From contig JBCAXA010000003.1 of the NCBI GenBank assembly GCA_038534295.1, positions 124,001-188,000 of the forward strand: a stretch of 64,000 bases of DNA, in the 5' to 3' direction. Positions 41,321-50,723 of this stretch are shown here, piece by piece (within the stretch, counting starts at the first letter, position 1; each line of letters opens with the position of its first letter). Below the pieces are notes generated by a model. It was not told the origin of the DNA. It searched no databases and saw only the letters and a list, made by a program, of their open reading frames with translations. Origin of the DNA: JBCAXA01 sp038534295 (GTDB lineage Bacteria > Pseudomonadota > Gammaproteobacteria > Steroidobacterales > Woeseiaceae). Both the position numbers and the translations under genes were made by a program.

Positions 41321-44300
41321 TCAGGCGGCCTGGCGCGGAACCTCGGCAATGCTCGGTTTTTTGCGCAGCTCGATCATCGAAACCGTCAATGCCGGCAGCA
41401 TGGTCAACGACACGATGGCCGCGCCTAGTATCCCAAACAGAACGATGATTCCTACGCCACGATAAAGCTCAGTACCGGCACCGGGCATGAAGACCAGCGG
41501 CGACAGTCCGAATATTGTCGTTAGTGTCGACATGGCGATGGGCCGGAACCTCAGCGAGACCGCTTCACGCACAGCCTCGTGCGCTGAACGACCGCCAGAC
41601 GCTAGCAGCCGCATGGCCTGGTCAACGATGAGTATCGGATTGTTGACGACGGTACCCATCAGGATCAGGAAGCCGAGCATCGAGATCATGTCGAACGGCT
41701 GCTGAAAACCGCTGAGTCCGACGAATGGCAGCAGCGATCCGATGGTGTTCATCAGCACCAAACCCACTATGCCGCCCGCAATACCGAGCGGGATCGTCGT
41801 CATGATGAGCAGCGGATAACCCCAGTGTTTAAAAATGGCGACCAGCAATAAAAACACGATAACCAACGCGATCGGGTAGTTGGCTGCCAGAGCGGCCTTG
41901 GTTGCATCGAGTTGATCGCTCGCGCCAGAAATCGACACGTTGATGCCGAACGGCATATCGCCGCCAGTGCGCATGGCCTCGATAATCTCGCTCTTCACAA
42001 TCTCGACACCCGTCTCCAACGGTACCGAGGACGGCGGAATAATGTTGAGCGTAACGGTGCGTTGCCCGTTAATGCGTCGCACTGCGCTGGTATCGACGGT
42101 TTCCTCGATTGTTGCGAGCGCCGACAATGGCAGCACGCTCCCTTGCGGCGTGAACACTGGCAGCGAATCGAGTCGGTCGACCACGGTCTCGCCGGATTCA
42201 TTGCCGAATAGATAGATGTCGATCTTGTCGTCTTCTAGGAAAAACTCGTCAACAAAAGCGCCATCGGTAAGCGCCGCTACCGTGTAGCCAATATCGCCGG
42301 CACTCATGCCGAGTTCTGCAGCGCGGTCCCAGACCGGGCGCACTTCAATAAGAGGCTGTGCGAGCGCCAACGACGATGGACTCGACTGAATACGCGGATT
42401 GTCGAACACCTGCTGCGCGCGGCGGTTAATCTCGTTGGCAACCTGATAGATCACGGCCAGATCCGGGCCAGAGACATCGAGATTGATGCTGCGCGTGCCG
42501 CCGTCGTTGCTCGAGATTATGGACCCGCGCGCCGCGAATGCCCGCATGCCTGGATACGATCGGTAGATCGCCGTGATCGCATCCATGAGTTCATCGATCT
42601 GACCGGGGTCGACGGTCTCCGAAATAACCAAATTGTTGTTGGTCGTGACAATGAACGTGAAATATTTGAGCGCCGGTACCGCGGTCTCGCCGCGCGCAAA
42701 ACTGCGCGGGTCGGCATCCACGGCCGCCAAGAGCTGCGCCTGAATTTCCTGACCGATCTCCGACATCGTCTCGAGGTTGTAACCCGGCGGTGCATTCATC
42801 GACGCAAAGATTTTTGGTTCCTCGCCTTCTGGCAGATACTCCGCCGCCGGTGTCAGAAAAACGATGGCCCAGAGACTGAATGCGGCCGTCAATCCGATCG
42901 TAATTGCACGTCGGCGCGGTGTGCTGATTGATCGATCGACGCCGGCGAGCACCGCGTCGCGGAACCGACTGCTTGGCAGTTTGTCGCGTTGACCGAATTC
43001 AAAACGTGCGCTGGCCGTTGGGATCAGCGTAATCGCAACGAGCATAGACGCGAGAATGGACGCAGAGACGGCGATGGCGATGTCGGAGTAAAGCTGACCG
43101 GCTTCCTCAACGATGAAAAGAATCGGCGCGAACACCAGGATGGTCGTCAGCGTTGATGCCAAGACAGCCGGCCAGACGTTTCGTACACCTTCGATGGCCG
43201 AGCGAATCCGATTGAGACCGCGCCGTCGTGCCAGCTCGATACTCTCGATAACGACGATGCTGTTGTCGAGCGTCATACCGATCGCGAACGCAACACCAGC
43301 GAGCGAAATCACGTTGATCGTGCGCCCAGCAGCCAGCAAGCCGATGAACGCGGCGATCGTGCAGATCGGTACACCGATTATCCCGATCATGGTTGCTTTG
43401 CCGGAGCGCAGAAACAGGAACAGAACGAGCGTTGCTAGCCCGGCACCTAAGCCTAAATTGATCCAGATATTGCGTACCGACGCCTCAACATAGCCCGCAT
43501 CTTCGGCAACAAGACCGATGGTCATGCCCGCCGGTCGCAATACTTCGGCATCGATACGGGCCACGGCGTCGAGCATCGCGTACTTGATGTCGATAACGTT
43601 GGAGCCAGTCTCGCGGCTCACTGAAATAAACAGAATTGGCGAGCCATCGACAAACGACAGGTCGCGTACCTCGAAATGATCGAGCCGCACGGTGGCGATA
43701 TCACCGAGGCGAATCAGCGTGTCACCGCGCCGGTCGATAATCAGGTCGCTGAGTTGCTCAATGTCGTCAAACCGGCCGACGGTGCGCAGCAGATAGCGAC
43801 GCTTGCCCGCATCGATCTCGCCGCCAGAGACATCTTGGTTGCGGCGACGAACGGCGTCGCGCACGGCGGTCATCGTCAGGCGTCGATCGGCCAGCCGCAC
43901 CGGGTCCACCTCGATACGAATCTGCCGATCCGCGCCACCGTTGACCGTGACGTCGGAAACGCCCGTTACGTTCGACATGCGAGTACGGACGTTGTCTTCG
44001 ACAAAGTCCTTCATCATGTCCATATCGAGCCCGCGCGGATTGCCCGGCAGCGGCGAGATATTGAAGTACATGAACGAGTTTGCCGAAAAAGAACTCGCGT
44101 AGACGCGCGGCTCATCGACGTTGATCGGATACGACGGTACTTGGTTTAGCGCGTTGTTGACCCGAATCAGCGTTTCCGTGATGTCGACGCCGAACGGAAA
44201 ATCGAGCTCGATTTCCGCGCTGCCGCTCGATGCCGTGGCTTCGAGACGCTGCAGATTGGGTACCGTCCGCAGGTACTCTTCCTGCTCGATCAAGATTTCT

Positions 44301-44500
44301 TTTTCGACGTCCTGCGGTGTCGCGCCCGGCCAAGAGGTGACCACCGATATGGTTCGCACTTCCAAATCCGGAATCATCTGCACCGGGATACGCATCGCAG
44401 CGGCGATTCCCAGCACGGTAACGATCAACGCACCGACGGTGATCAGCAAGCCGTTGTTAACGATGGCTTCAAAAAAACCCGATGCCGGCGTCTTGCTCAT
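41321..44500 (-). CDS. RND-family efflux transporter permease
   Basis: 1059 residues, full length for the family. N-terminal helix then the periplasmic porter domain (PDLEVRTISVVTSWPGATPQ, VEKEILIEQEEYLRTVPN). Helices 2-6 contain FAIGMTLDNSIVVIE, where the Asp is the proton-relay residue of TM4, and TLTTILVFAPILF. The second half repeats the layout, with GTVVNNPILIVDQA and STLTTIFGLSPLVFMPGAGTE. It resembles HAE1-like RND pumps that trade protons for drug export rather than metal pumps. It overlaps the adaptor gene by four bases (ATGA). No outer-membrane TolC-like gene is nearby. Confidence 0.92.
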   Translation of the reverse strand: MSKTPASGFFEAIVNNGLLITVGALIVTVLGIAAAMRIPVQMIPDLEVRTISVVTSWPGATPQDVEKEILIEQEEYLRTVPNLQRLEATASSGSAEIELDFPFGVDITETLIRVNNALNQVPSYPINVDEPRVYASSFSANSFMYFNISPLPGNPRGLDMDMMKDFVEDNVRTRMSNVTGVSDVTVNGGADRQIRIEVDPVRLADRRLTMTAVRDAVRRRNQDVSGGEIDAGKRRYLLRTVGRFDDIEQLSDLIIDRRGDTLIRLGDIATVRLDHFEVRDLSFVDGSPILFISVSRETGSNVIDIKYAMLDAVARIDAEVLRPAGMTIGLVAEDAGYVEASVRNIWINLGLGAGLATLVLFLFLRSGKATMIGIIGVPICTIAAFIGLLAAGRTINVISLAGVAFAIGMTLDNSIVVIESIELARRRGLNRIRSAIEGVRNVWPAVLASTLTTILVFAPILFIVEEAGQLYSDIAIAVSASILASMLVAITLIPTASARFEFGQRDKLPSSRFRDAVLAGVDRSISTPRRRAITIGLTAAFSLWAIVFLTPAAEYLPEGEEPKIFASMNAPPGYNLETMSEIGQEIQAQLLAAVDADPRSFARGETAVPALKYFTFIVTTNNNLVISETVDPGQIDELMDAITAIYRSYPGMRAFAARGSIISSNDGGTRSINLDVSGPDLAVIYQVANEINRRAQQVFDNPRIQSSPSSLALAQPLIEVRPVWDRAAELGMSAGDIGYTVAALTDGAFVDEFFLEDDKIDIYLFGNESGETVVDRLDSLPVFTPQGSVLPLSALATIEETVDTSAVRRINGQRTVTLNIIPPSSVPLETGVEIVKSEIIEAMRTGGDMPFGINVSISGASDQLDATKAALAANYPIALVIVFLLLVAIFKHWGYPLLIMTTIPLGIAGGIVGLVLMNTIGSLLPFVGLSGFQQPFDMISMLGFLILMGTVVNNPILIVDQAMRLLASGGRSAHEAVREAVSLRFRPIAMSTLTTIFGLSPLVFMPGAGTELYRGVGIIVLFGILGAAIVSLTMLPALTVSMIELRKKPSIAEVPRQAA

Positions 44501-45561
44501 CGTTCTGTGACGACTTCGCCCTCTCGCAGAGATTCATTGCCGCGCGATACAACCGCAAGTCCGGCGGTAAGCCCGCTCCGCACCTCGACCAGGCCATCGA
44601 ATTCGATACCGGTCTCTACGCGTTGCTCGCGCACCGTCGTCTGACTGCCGTTCGACTCGGCCACCCAGACGGCTTTGCGCCCATCCGGGTACCGAATAAT
44701 CGCATCTCTCGGCACGACGACGGCACGTCGTCCGGCATCGATTCGCAGCGTCGCCCGCGCCGACATCCCCGGCGTGACGGCGGCGTTGCTGCCAGCGGCC
44801 ATGACGACACGCAGCAAGAAGGTCCGTGCGCCAGGATCGTTGACAGGCACGATTGCCTGTATGACGCCGGCAATTTCACGGTCAGGCAGTGCGTCGATTC
44901 GCAGCGAGACCTGACCATCGGCATCGATTTGCGCGAAGTAGGTCTGCGGAACTTGAAAGTCGAATCGCAAGCCGTCGGTGGCAACGAGTTCGACGAGCCC
45001 GTTACCAGGTGCCACCCATTCACCCACCTGCGCAATCCGTCGACTGACGACACCTGCGAACGGCGCCTTGATCTCATGACGTGCAACGATTGCCCGTTGC
45101 TCGCTGAGCGCTGCGGTGGTTGCGTCGAGCGCAGCTTCGTCCTGAATGACTTCGGCCCGCAGCGATTCAATCGTGCTTTTGGCAATACCTCGTTCCGGGC
45201 CTACGTCTTCGGCCTCTCGCAGGCGCCGTCGCGAATCGGACAACGCAATTTGCGCCTGGGTTTCTTCGGCGGTGGCACGGTCCATTGCCAGCGAGGCCAG
45301 TTCCCGGTCGAGGGTGACCAGAACGGCGCCAACGGCCACTCGGTCGCCCGCATCGACATTGATCCTTTCAACAAGGCCGCCTATCGCTGGTGACAGCAAC
45401 GCACTGCTCGGTGATGTGACTGTGCCGCTGACCGTGACGATCTGCACGATCGGCCGCTCTTCGCTCTTTGTAAGCGTAACCGGCGACGCCGCGTTGAGAT
45501 CCGACGTCGGCAACGTCAAGACACACAGCGCGACGAATGTCAGTTTTCTCGGGCGGTGCAT
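44497..45561 (-). CDS. RND efflux periplasmic adaptor (membrane fusion) protein
   Basis: 354 residues. Signal peptide LTFVALCVLTLPTSDLNAAS. A biotinyl-lipoyl domain follows (SPAIGGLVERINVDAGDRVAVGAVLVTLD), then a helical hairpin (about 95-155), then the second lipoyl half (IKAPFAGVVSRRIAQVGEWV) and a beta-barrel. The lipid anchor Cys of many adaptors is absent; the signal appears to be cleaved by signal peptidase I. It is the first gene of a two-gene operon with the pump, linking it to an outer-membrane channel. No regulator gene adjoins it, so control is not evident. Confidence 0.9.
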   Translation of the reverse strand: MHRPRKLTFVALCVLTLPTSDLNAASPVTLTKSEERPIVQIVTVSGTVTSPSSALLSPAIGGLVERINVDAGDRVAVGAVLVTLDRELASLAMDRATAEETQAQIALSDSRRRLREAEDVGPERGIAKSTIESLRAEVIQDEAALDATTAALSEQRAIVARHEIKAPFAGVVSRRIAQVGEWVAPGNGLVELVATDGLRFDFQVPQTYFAQIDADGQVSLRIDALPDREIAGVIQAIVPVNDPGARTFLLRVVMAAGSNAAVTPGMSARATLRIDAGRRAVVVPRDAIIRYPDGRKAVWVAESNGSQTTVREQRVETGIEFDGLVEVRSGLTAGLAVVSRGNESLREGEVVTER

Positions 45562-45732
45562 GGTCTCGGCGAATGTCCTGTTCCTGGCTGGAAACGGCTA
45601 CTAATACTAACGCCCCAGCTGGTGCGCAGCGATTTGGTCTACACGTCTAGATCCAGCCAACGCGGACCGAGCTGCTCCAATACGATCTGCGTCATAACGG
45701 TCCTACATAAGCACACCGTGTGGGTGTAAGGG

Positions 45733-46416
45733 CTACTCGGCGGCGTGTTTGCCGACCTCCCAACTTACCTTGTTCAGCTTCTCCGTCGCAAAATTGAAAG
45801 GCGACTTTTCCAACGTCGTCGCGAACGTGTCGTTCCAGCGATTCAGGAAACCCATGTAAGCAATCGCCGCAACGATGTCGATGATCTGCGCGGTGCTGAA
45901 GTGCTTCTTTAACTCAACGAAGTGCTGATCGGATGTCGCGTTCGGAACTTCGCCAGCAGCAAATGCGAGATCCAAAGCCGCCCGCTCCGCGGCACTGTAA
46001 TGCTCGCTGTCCGCGTAGTTCAAAATGTCGTCGATCTTCTCGGTGCTGACGTCCCGATGGCCAGATAGCATTGCGCTATGGGCCTGACAATACGCGCATC
46101 CGGCGGAAAGACTCACCGCCGTGAACACCAACACGCGTAGCTCATCCGAGATCGGTTCGGGCTCGGCCTTGCCGAAGTGCTTGAGCTCATAACGAATACG
46201 GCCAAGTATTGCCTTCAGCGGGTTCGGCTTAGCGGTTTTGGCACCGCGGAAAACGGCACCGGACAACATACCGAACGCCGACATGAGCTCGATGTTGTGC
46301 GACATGATGAACATTGAGTTGGGTACAAAGCCACCCATTACCTTCTCAATGGTTTGCCAGACCGGTTCGAATTCCTTCAAGTTTTCGCGTTTTCGACCCT
46401 GCAGTCGTTGTGTCAT
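45733..46416 (-). CDS. AhpD-like/carboxymuconolactone decarboxylase-family protein
   Basis: 227 residues. The redox motif is in SLSAGCAYCQAHSAMLSG, with Cys-x-x-Cys and the following His as in AhpD and CMD proteins. The rest is all helix (EPVWQTIEKVMGGFVPNSMF, HFSTAQIIDIVAAIAYMGF, FLNRWNDTFAT). AhpD-like proteins reduce peroxiredoxins or act as alkylhydroperoxidases. ATG 46416 has AGAGGTGAAG ahead; a longer in-frame start (46524) is rejected because its extra 36 residues look non-coding. Monocistronic. A plausible part of peroxide handling but with no adjoining partner gene. Confidence 0.85.
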   Translation of the reverse strand: MTQRLQGRKRENLKEFEPVWQTIEKVMGGFVPNSMFIMSHNIELMSAFGMLSGAVFRGAKTAKPNPLKAILGRIRYELKHFGKAEPEPISDELRVLVFTAVSLSAGCAYCQAHSAMLSGHRDVSTEKIDDILNYADSEHYSAAERAALDLAFAAGEVPNATSDQHFVELKKHFSTAQIIDIVAAIAYMGFLNRWNDTFATTLEKSPFNFATEKLNKVSWEVGKHAAE

Positions 46417-46765
46417 GACTTCACCTCTGGTTTGCCAAAGCGCGATCCGCTGGGCTGTGAGCGTCCTGTGCCTAGGGTGTGTTCGCGCCGGCCTCCCGGC
46501 TACCAGCCGCCGATGCGCATACACCGTTCCCAGATCTTTTCGTTTATTCGGTGGATCAATGCTGCTGCTGTGATCCGTCGACCCCGTCCCGTACGAATCA
46601 CACCGTCCGCTGTCAGATCGTCGTGTTGCCCTGCAGCATTACAGCGAATGTCTCCATGGTCAGTTCACCCGAGACTGTGTACAATTTATCCCAATTCAAA
46701 TAAATAGCCTACTAATTTTGCATCTTCACATATAAAGACGGCCAAACAAGGGGGGGCTGGCAACC
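46417..46765 (+). other. Promoter region without a gene
   Basis: About 350 bases between the divergent AhpD-like and lectin-like genes. Nothing reads as a protein. The right half is AT-rich (CAATTTATCCCAATTCAAAT and CATATAAAG, about 46680-46735) and probably contains the promoter of the secreted-protein/PQQ dehydrogenase pair, though no good -35/-10 pair could be assigned. Confidence 0.5.
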
Positions 46766-47410
46766 GTGAAATTCCAAAGGAAACCGTCACGTGGCGGCGC
46801 GATGAGCGTTTCTGCGGTCGCAGCAGCCAGTTTGATGCTCGGTGCGCTAATACCAGCGTCGGTCCACGCCGGACCGATGGATCCTGCGCTTGCCGCCGAC
46901 GGTGGTTACGAAGGCCGGATTCGCCTAACCCGGTTTCTCGACGAACCCGACGGCTACTGTTTTGATGTTCCCGGGCCGGTCGACAATCGAATGAAAGATG
47001 TCCCGATGGTCGCGCACACTTGCCATGCCGATCCGCTCGCAGATCAGGTCTTTGAATTCAACGTGCGTGGCAACGGCCGTATTCGTTGGACCTACGAAGC
47101 AACGGCTTTGTGTTTCGAAGCGCAGGCGGCCGAGGTCGGCGCGAAGCTCGATTTCAACGCCTGCGGCGATGAGCCGACACAGTCATTCGACTACACCGAA
47201 CGCGGTGAATTTAGACTCCGTGATTCGTCGCTCTGTATTCACGTCGAGAAGACCGGTCCTGGTCCGCGTCAACAGCCGGCAGAAGGTCAGGATGCTTACG
47301 GTCGTGGACGTTCGGTGAATGCGCAATACACCCACTTGATGCGTTTTCTCGAGCTCAGAACCTGCGGCACCGAAGACCCAGCCATGTCGCGTTGGCAATC
47401 GACCGACTGA
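46766..47410 (+). CDS. Secreted protein with ricin-type lectin-like repeats
   Basis: 214 residues, GTG start behind a G-rich ribosome site. A signal peptide (VAAASLMLGALIPASVHA) and about three Cys-containing blocks follow: DEPDGYCFDVPGP, then EATALCFEAQAA, then RDSSLCIHVEKTGPG. Each has a hydrophobic residue-Cys-hydrophobic core and a downstream H/D or DQVFEFN-type strand, resembling beta-trefoil ricin-B lectin subdomains. The assignment rests on pattern only. It is followed 39 bases later by a PQQ dehydrogenase, and the two probably form an operon; a carbohydrate-binding partner would direct or tether the enzyme. Confidence 0.6.
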   Translation: MKFQRKPSRGGAMSVSAVAAASLMLGALIPASVHAGPMDPALAADGGYEGRIRLTRFLDEPDGYCFDVPGPVDNRMKDVPMVAHTCHADPLADQVFEFNVRGNGRIRWTYEATALCFEAQAAEVGAKLDFNACGDEPTQSFDYTERGEFRLRDSSLCIHVEKTGPGPRQQPAEGQDAYGRGRSVNAQYTHLMRFLELRTCGTEDPAMSRWQSTD

Positions 47411-47449
47411 GCGCAAGTCAAAACACCAAATATCGAAAGGGGTGAAGCC

Positions 47450-49171
47450 GTGACCGCAAACCGCCTGCACGCGTCATTTATCGTTAGCTTGATAGCGGCG
47501 TTGCCCGTGTCGCTGTCCGCCGGGCCGGTGACCGACGACATGCTCGATGCCCCGCCCGCCGAGGATTGGCTGATGTTTCGCGCCAACTACCAGAGCTGGG
47601 GATACAGCGCGCTCGACCAGATCACCAAGGACAACGTCGACGAACTGCAATTGGCCTGGGTTTGGGCCATGGACCCGGGTACGAACCAGGCGACGCCCTT
47701 GGTGCATGACGGTGTTATGTATTTGCCGCATCCGAACGACGCCATCACGGCGCACGATGCGCGCACCGGCGATCTACTGTGGGAGTACCGACGCGAGCCG
47801 CCCGAGCAACCGCTCGAATCGGGTAATCGGACGCGCAATATCGCCATTTACGGCGACAACATTTATCACGCGTCGTGGGATGCGCACATCGTCGCGTTGA
47901 ACAAAGACAGCGGCGAACTCGCGTGGGAGACCAGCGTTGGCGATCCGGCAAAAGTCTCCCATTCCGCCGGTCCGATCGTCGCGGATGGTCGTGTGTTCTC
48001 TGGTCGTACCTGCGGTTTCGTTTCACCCGGCGGTTGTTTTATTGCCGCGCATGACGCGACGAACGGCGAGGAGCTTTGGCGGGTGTATGTCATTCCCAAA
48101 CCGGGTGAGCCGGGTGACGACACCTGGGGCGGTCTTCCCTGGGAACAGCGCAAGCATGCGAGCGTTTGGATGGTTGGCTCGTTCGATCCGGAGCTCGATA
48201 CCCTGTATTGGGGAACGTCGGGGCCGTCGCCTTCGCCGGAAAGCGTTCGTGGGTCGGGCGACGGGGCCATGCTGTTTACCAACTCGACGCTAGCGTTGGA
48301 TCCAGCGACTGGCGAAAAGAAGTGGTATTTCCAGCACCTGCCGCGCGATAACTGGGACATGGACCACACCTACGAGCGTTTCCTGATTGACGCCGAGGTT
48401 CGTCCTTCCGCCGACGATGTCTGGGTAACCAATCCGGATTTGCCGTCGGGAACACAGAAACTCATGACCGGGATACCCGGCAAGAACGGCATTGTCTGGA
48501 CGTTGAATCGAGAGACCGGTGAGTTCTATTGGGCCAAGCAAACGATCGCACAGAACGTTGTCGAGGCGATCGACCCGGCGACTGGCGAGGTAAGCATCAA
48601 CGAGGACGTCGTTCTCACCGGCGAAGGTGAGTTCAAGTCCGTCTGCCCGGCGGTGTTCGGCGGCAAAGACTGGCCGGCCGGCGCGTACGATCCGCGCGCT
48701 AAGACGATGTTTATCTCGCAATTCAATGTCTGCATGGAAATAGCGGCTGGCGATCGTGATCCACGCTACAAATTGTCGATCAGAGCGTTCCCGTTGCCGG
48801 AAGGTCCTGAACGATTTGGCCGCCTCGAGGCGATTCACGCTGAGACGGGCGCAACGCTGTGGAAACACGAACAACCCGCCCCGATCTACTCCGTTTTAGC
48901 GACCGCCGGCGACGTTATTTTTGCCGGCGACTTTGGACGACGCTTCAAAGCGTTCGACGCCGGCACTGGCAAGGTACTCTGGGAGACCATTCTCGCCGCG
49001 CCGGTGTCCGGTTTCCCGATTAGCTACTCCGTTGACGGCGAGCAGTACGTTGCCGTTGCGACAGGCGGCGGTGCGGGGATGGCAAGAGCGCTGGCGATGA
49101 TCACGCGCGATGCGTCGTCGAACGGCAAGGGCAGCGCAATCGCAGTCTTCAAGCTGCCCGCAAAGCGTTGA
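47450..49171 (+). CDS. PQQ-dependent alcohol dehydrogenase-like quinoprotein
   Basis: 573 residues, GTG start after GAAAGGGGTG. Signal peptide ASFIVSLIAALPVSLSAGP. An eight-bladed propeller is indicated by repeats such as DARTGDLLWEYRRE, NKDSGELAWETS, LDPATGEKKWYF and NRETGEFYWAKQ. The catalytic region is PRDNWDMDHTYERF (Asp303 or Asp305). The vicinal Cys-Cys disulfide near the PQQ site of methanol dehydrogenases is missing; instead Cys188 and Cys196 occur in SGRTCGFVSPGGCFIAAHD. It oxidises an alcohol or sugar in the periplasm with PQQ and calcium. No cytochrome c gene is adjacent. Confidence 0.85.
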   Translation: MTANRLHASFIVSLIAALPVSLSAGPVTDDMLDAPPAEDWLMFRANYQSWGYSALDQITKDNVDELQLAWVWAMDPGTNQATPLVHDGVMYLPHPNDAITAHDARTGDLLWEYRREPPEQPLESGNRTRNIAIYGDNIYHASWDAHIVALNKDSGELAWETSVGDPAKVSHSAGPIVADGRVFSGRTCGFVSPGGCFIAAHDATNGEELWRVYVIPKPGEPGDDTWGGLPWEQRKHASVWMVGSFDPELDTLYWGTSGPSPSPESVRGSGDGAMLFTNSTLALDPATGEKKWYFQHLPRDNWDMDHTYERFLIDAEVRPSADDVWVTNPDLPSGTQKLMTGIPGKNGIVWTLNRETGEFYWAKQTIAQNVVEAIDPATGEVSINEDVVLTGEGEFKSVCPAVFGGKDWPAGAYDPRAKTMFISQFNVCMEIAAGDRDPRYKLSIRAFPLPEGPERFGRLEAIHAETGATLWKHEQPAPIYSVLATAGDVIFAGDFGRRFKAFDAGTGKVLWETILAAPVSGFPISYSVDGEQYVAVATGGGAGMARALAMITRDASSNGKGSAIAVFKLPAKR

Positions 49172-49187
49172 CGCGCGGGCCGCGCTG

Positions 49188-49606
49188 CTACGCAAGCCCA
49201 GCCTTAATCTCAATCAAAAAAAACGCCGGTTGCTCGAAACCGACGTACGCACTGTCCTGGTGCCATGCGAACGACGCGCCGGTGCGCGGCCCTTCACAAC
49301 GAACTGCTCGTTGAAAAGGTACGGGTGAGCGCTAATCAATTCGCCGGCAAGTGTCCTCATGTTGTCGCCGAGAACAAACGCTGCCAACGACTCAATATCG
49401 GTGTGGCGGTGTCGCAGAAAGCGTCGGTCCTCACCGCGGCCAATGTTGTGCGCCTGGCCTCCTTTGTCGTCGTCCGGAGGCTCTTCGAGCAGTACATTGC
49501 AGGCGTGCTGCAGCGTCGCGAGTTCTTCGTTATCGAGGAAGTTCTCGAGTATGACGAAACCGCGGCGTCGGATTTCGTCCCGGGTGCCATGTCCAATACT
49601 TCGCAT
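49188..49606 (-). pseudogene. Phytanoyl-CoA dioxygenase family protein, frameshifted and truncated
   Basis: From ATG 49606 the frame reads as a PhyH-type dioxygenase: RRRGFVILENFLDNEELATL, then LAGELISAHPYLFNEQFVVKG. At about 49285-49293 the frame is lost and the reading ends with Arg/Ser-rich sequence at 49214. With one extra base there, the sequence continues correctly as GASFAWHQDSAYVGFEQPAF, with the HxD iron ligands, and then stops after FLIEIKAGLA at 49188. The distal His and Arg half of the enzyme is absent, so the protein is both frameshifted and cut short. It lies 33 bases downstream of a fatty acid desaturase on the same strand. It could be a sequencing error for the shift, but not for the missing half. 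Confidence 0.75.
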
Positions 49607-49638
49607 CGCGATACCCCATAAATTTCTGCGGCCAGCCG

Positions 49639-50628
49639 TTAGGTCTTGCCCGTAGCCATCTCCGTGTCCGGCAATGATTTCCGGACCGCAAAGCCCGGCT
49701 CGTCGTTCTGGCGGCGAACGCACGCGACGATTTCTCGCCAGGCCGCAAATACGCTTCGACTTGCCGGAGGCATCTGGTCTCGGAGTTTGTCGTGTAGCGT
49801 CGGCAAAGCATGGAACGGCACGAGCGGGAACATGTGGTGTTCAATGTGGTAATTCATGTTCCAGTACCACGCTCGTGCAATTGGGTTGTAGTAACAGGTG
49901 CGTGAATTAACACGAAAGTCATTGCTGCTCTCCGGCATGCCAACGTGTTGCGTTAGGGCGTACAGCCGGGGCACAAACCCGCCGTAGATGTGCGCAAGAT
50001 ACGTGTAAAGCAACGGAAGCCACGTCTGATAAGCCAGCGAGACGGCAAGCAAGGCTGCGTAGAAACCCAGGATGGCTGCCGCTTGCCAACGTACGGTCGC
50101 GCGTTCGCTCACCGGCAGCACCCGCAGCTCGTCGTCGGTAAAGCGCCCAAAAAGTTGCCGCACCAGCAAGACCGGCTGAGTCACGGCCGAGCGCAGCCAG
50201 AAAAGATCCGCAATCAGTTTCCAGGCCACGATTGGGTTCGGGTGCGCGAGTTCCGGATCGCTACCCGAACGACCGGTCTTGCCGTGATGGCGCGTATGCA
50301 TTCGCCGATCGTAGGCAGGGTTGCGGAGCGTCATCAGGCCCGCCAGAAAATGGACGACTTCATTGAGTTGGCGGGTACGAAACGCGGTTGCGTGATGGGT
50401 CTCGTGGATCAGCGAGTTACAGAAACCGTAAATGCTGCCGTAGAGCCAAAACAGCGGAATCGCCCAAAGCGTATCGCGGGCGAGAAAAGCCGCGAAACCG
50501 ACCGCTGCGAGTGAACCCAAAAAGTACGCCAGGTGAGCCAGTCCTTTTGCATCACTACGTGCCATTAGCGCTCGCAGCTCGTCGCGATCGATTTCGCAGC
50601 GTAACCAGCCGTCTTTACTCGTTTTCAC
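49639..50628 (-). CDS. Membrane fatty acid desaturase
   Basis: 329 residues. Three histidine boxes are intact: HETHH at 75-79, HTRHH at 111-115, and HIEHH at 261-265, the ligands of the di-iron site. Hydrophobic helices at about 30-70 and 185-215 cross the inner membrane. RNPAYDRRMHTRHHGKTG is a typical second-box context, and YNMNYHIEHHMFPLVP-like WYWNMNYHIEHHMFPL the third. It inserts a double bond in or hydroxylates a fatty-acyl or lipid substrate; the sub-family is uncertain. GTG start. It is divergent from the AraC regulator, with ~95 bases between them, which may be where that regulator acts. Confidence 0.9.
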   Translation of the reverse strand: MKTSKDGWLRCEIDRDELRALMARSDAKGLAHLAYFLGSLAAVGFAAFLARDTLWAIPLFWLYGSIYGFCNSLIHETHHATAFRTRQLNEVVHFLAGLMTLRNPAYDRRMHTRHHGKTGRSGSDPELAHPNPIVAWKLIADLFWLRSAVTQPVLLVRQLFGRFTDDELRVLPVSERATVRWQAAAILGFYAALLAVSLAYQTWLPLLYTYLAHIYGGFVPRLYALTQHVGMPESSNDFRVNSRTCYYNPIARAWYWNMNYHIEHHMFPLVPFHALPTLHDKLRDQMPPASRSVFAAWREIVACVRRQNDEPGFAVRKSLPDTEMATGKT

Positions 50629-50723
50629 ACGAATGGTCCTTTGTCGATGCGTTCAGATTAGCCACAGCGACGCAATTCCGGTATATCCAGGCAAGACTTT
50701 GCTATATCGGAAACGGACATTTC

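Noticed and set aside
44482..45393. Plus-strand 303-residue frame opposite the RND adaptor
   Set aside because: His/Arg-rich antisense reading; the adaptor on the minus strand has clear lipoyl motifs and couples to the pump.
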